Program-made: the position numbers and the translations under genes
Notes under the pieces: generated by a model
Told to the model about the DNA's origin: nothing
Databases searched by the model: none
The model's input: the letters and a program-made list of their open reading frames with translations, nothing else
NCBI GenBank assembly: GCA_003133425.1
Contig: PKXI01000258.1
Span: forward strand, 18,844 to 25,454
Source of the DNA: Acidobacteriaceae bacterium
GTDB lineage: Bacteria > Acidobacteriota > Terriglobia > Terriglobales > Acidobacteriaceae
Length of the DNA stretch: 6,611 bases
Direction: 5' to 3'
Shown: piece after piece, positions 6,473 through 6,611 of the stretch
Layout: each line of letters starts with the position of its first letter
Position numbering within the stretch: the first letter of the stretch is position 1

Positions 6473-6546
6473 GGCCAGATAGCTCAGTGGTAGAGCGCGG
6501 CCCTGAAAAGGCCGGCGTCGGCGGTTCAATCCGGCCCCCTTCACCA
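6473..6546 (+). tRNA. tRNA-Phe (GAA), aberrant 3' end
   Basis: The 5' acceptor strand is GGCCAGA (6473-6479), typical of bacterial tRNA-Phe. It is followed by T8-A9, a D arm GCTC-AGTGGTA-GAGC (6482-6496), and an anticodon arm CGGCC-CTGAAAA-GGCCG (6498-6514) with perfect stem and anticodon GAA at 6505-6507. After the variable loop come the T-stem strand GGCGG and a normal T loop TTCAATC (6525-6531). The 3' T strand is CGGCC, one mismatch (G-G) against GGCGG. The following bases, CCCTTCA or, shifted by one, CCCCTTC, do not pair with GGCCAGA; TCTGGCC would be needed. A CCA is present at 6544-6546 only if the register is shifted by one base. The isotype call is firm for the 5' two thirds. The gene may be a pseudogene, a chimera or a sequencing error, and the end coordinate is approximate. 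Confidence 0.75.
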
Positions 6547-6574
6547 ATAACTATGATCAAGGCCAAACGTCCTC

Positions 6575-6588
6575 CCGGTTCTAACCGG
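6575..6588. repeat. Short perfect hairpin after the tRNA
   Basis: CCGGTT-CT-AACCGG is a perfect inverted repeat of 6-bp arms (physically 5 bp with a four-base loop) that begins about 28 bp after the tRNA end. No T tract follows, so it is not a classical intrinsic terminator. It could act in 3' processing or as a protein site, or be chance. Confidence 0.35.
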
Positions 6589-6611
6589 ATCGGAGCGTGT
6601 CAACGACTTTG

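Noticed and set aside
6378..6566. A 62-codon minus-strand open frame over the tRNA
   Set aside because: The peptide (containing GRIEPPTPAFSGPRSTTELSG-like text) is the well-known false protein obtained by translating the complement of a tRNA gene.
6589..6611. Right-edge sequence starting GATCGGA, reminiscent of a sequencing adapter
   Set aside because: The match ends after a few bases and the rest does not follow the adapter sequence; it is most likely genomic.
1..6611. CRISPR array, insertion sequence, toxin-antitoxin or phage genes
   Set aside because: No regularly spaced repeats, transposase or integrase motifs, or paired small toxin/antitoxin frames were seen on either strand.

Overview
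The window is about 6.6 kb of moderately GC-rich bacterial DNA, densely coded and almost entirely on the minus strand. Gene style suggests a member of the Acidobacteriota, probably class Terriglobia. The pointers are a secreted LolA-fold-like protein, a proline-punctuated small membrane protein, an exported amidase and a lipoprotein-type adenosine deaminase homologue. This placement rests on protein style; no marker gene is present.

Reading in the direction of transcription (right to left), the minus-strand genes are: an exported adenosine deaminase-family lipoprotein (6258 to 4702), a MmcQ/YjbR-like protein (4594 to 4154), a 63-residue membrane protein (4091 to 3900), a secreted amidase-signature hydrolase (3774 to 2026), an SDR oxidoreductase (1936 to 1145), a secreted hypothetical protein (1123 to 326), and possibly the first 32 codons of another gene leaving the window at position 1. 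Only the SDR and the secreted protein, 21 bp apart, form a convincing co-transcribed pair. The other gaps (about 60 to 230 bp) leave room for separate promoters, and I see no strong intrinsic terminator.

On the plus strand, divergent from the deaminase, a tRNA-Phe(GAA) gene lies near the right end behind a good sigma70-type promoter. Its 5' acceptor strand, D arm, anticodon arm and T loop look normal, but the 3' acceptor strand does not pair with the 5' strand. This is the most unusual feature here and could mark a recombination or integration junction, a tRNA pseudogene or an assembly error.

Functionally, two or three products act outside the cytoplasm: deamination of a purine nucleoside, hydrolysis of an amide, and an unknown envelope role. 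The set looks like ordinary scavenging and housekeeping genes of a soil heterotroph. I found no CRISPR array, transposase, phage gene, toxin-antitoxin pair or defence system, and no convincing new multigene system.
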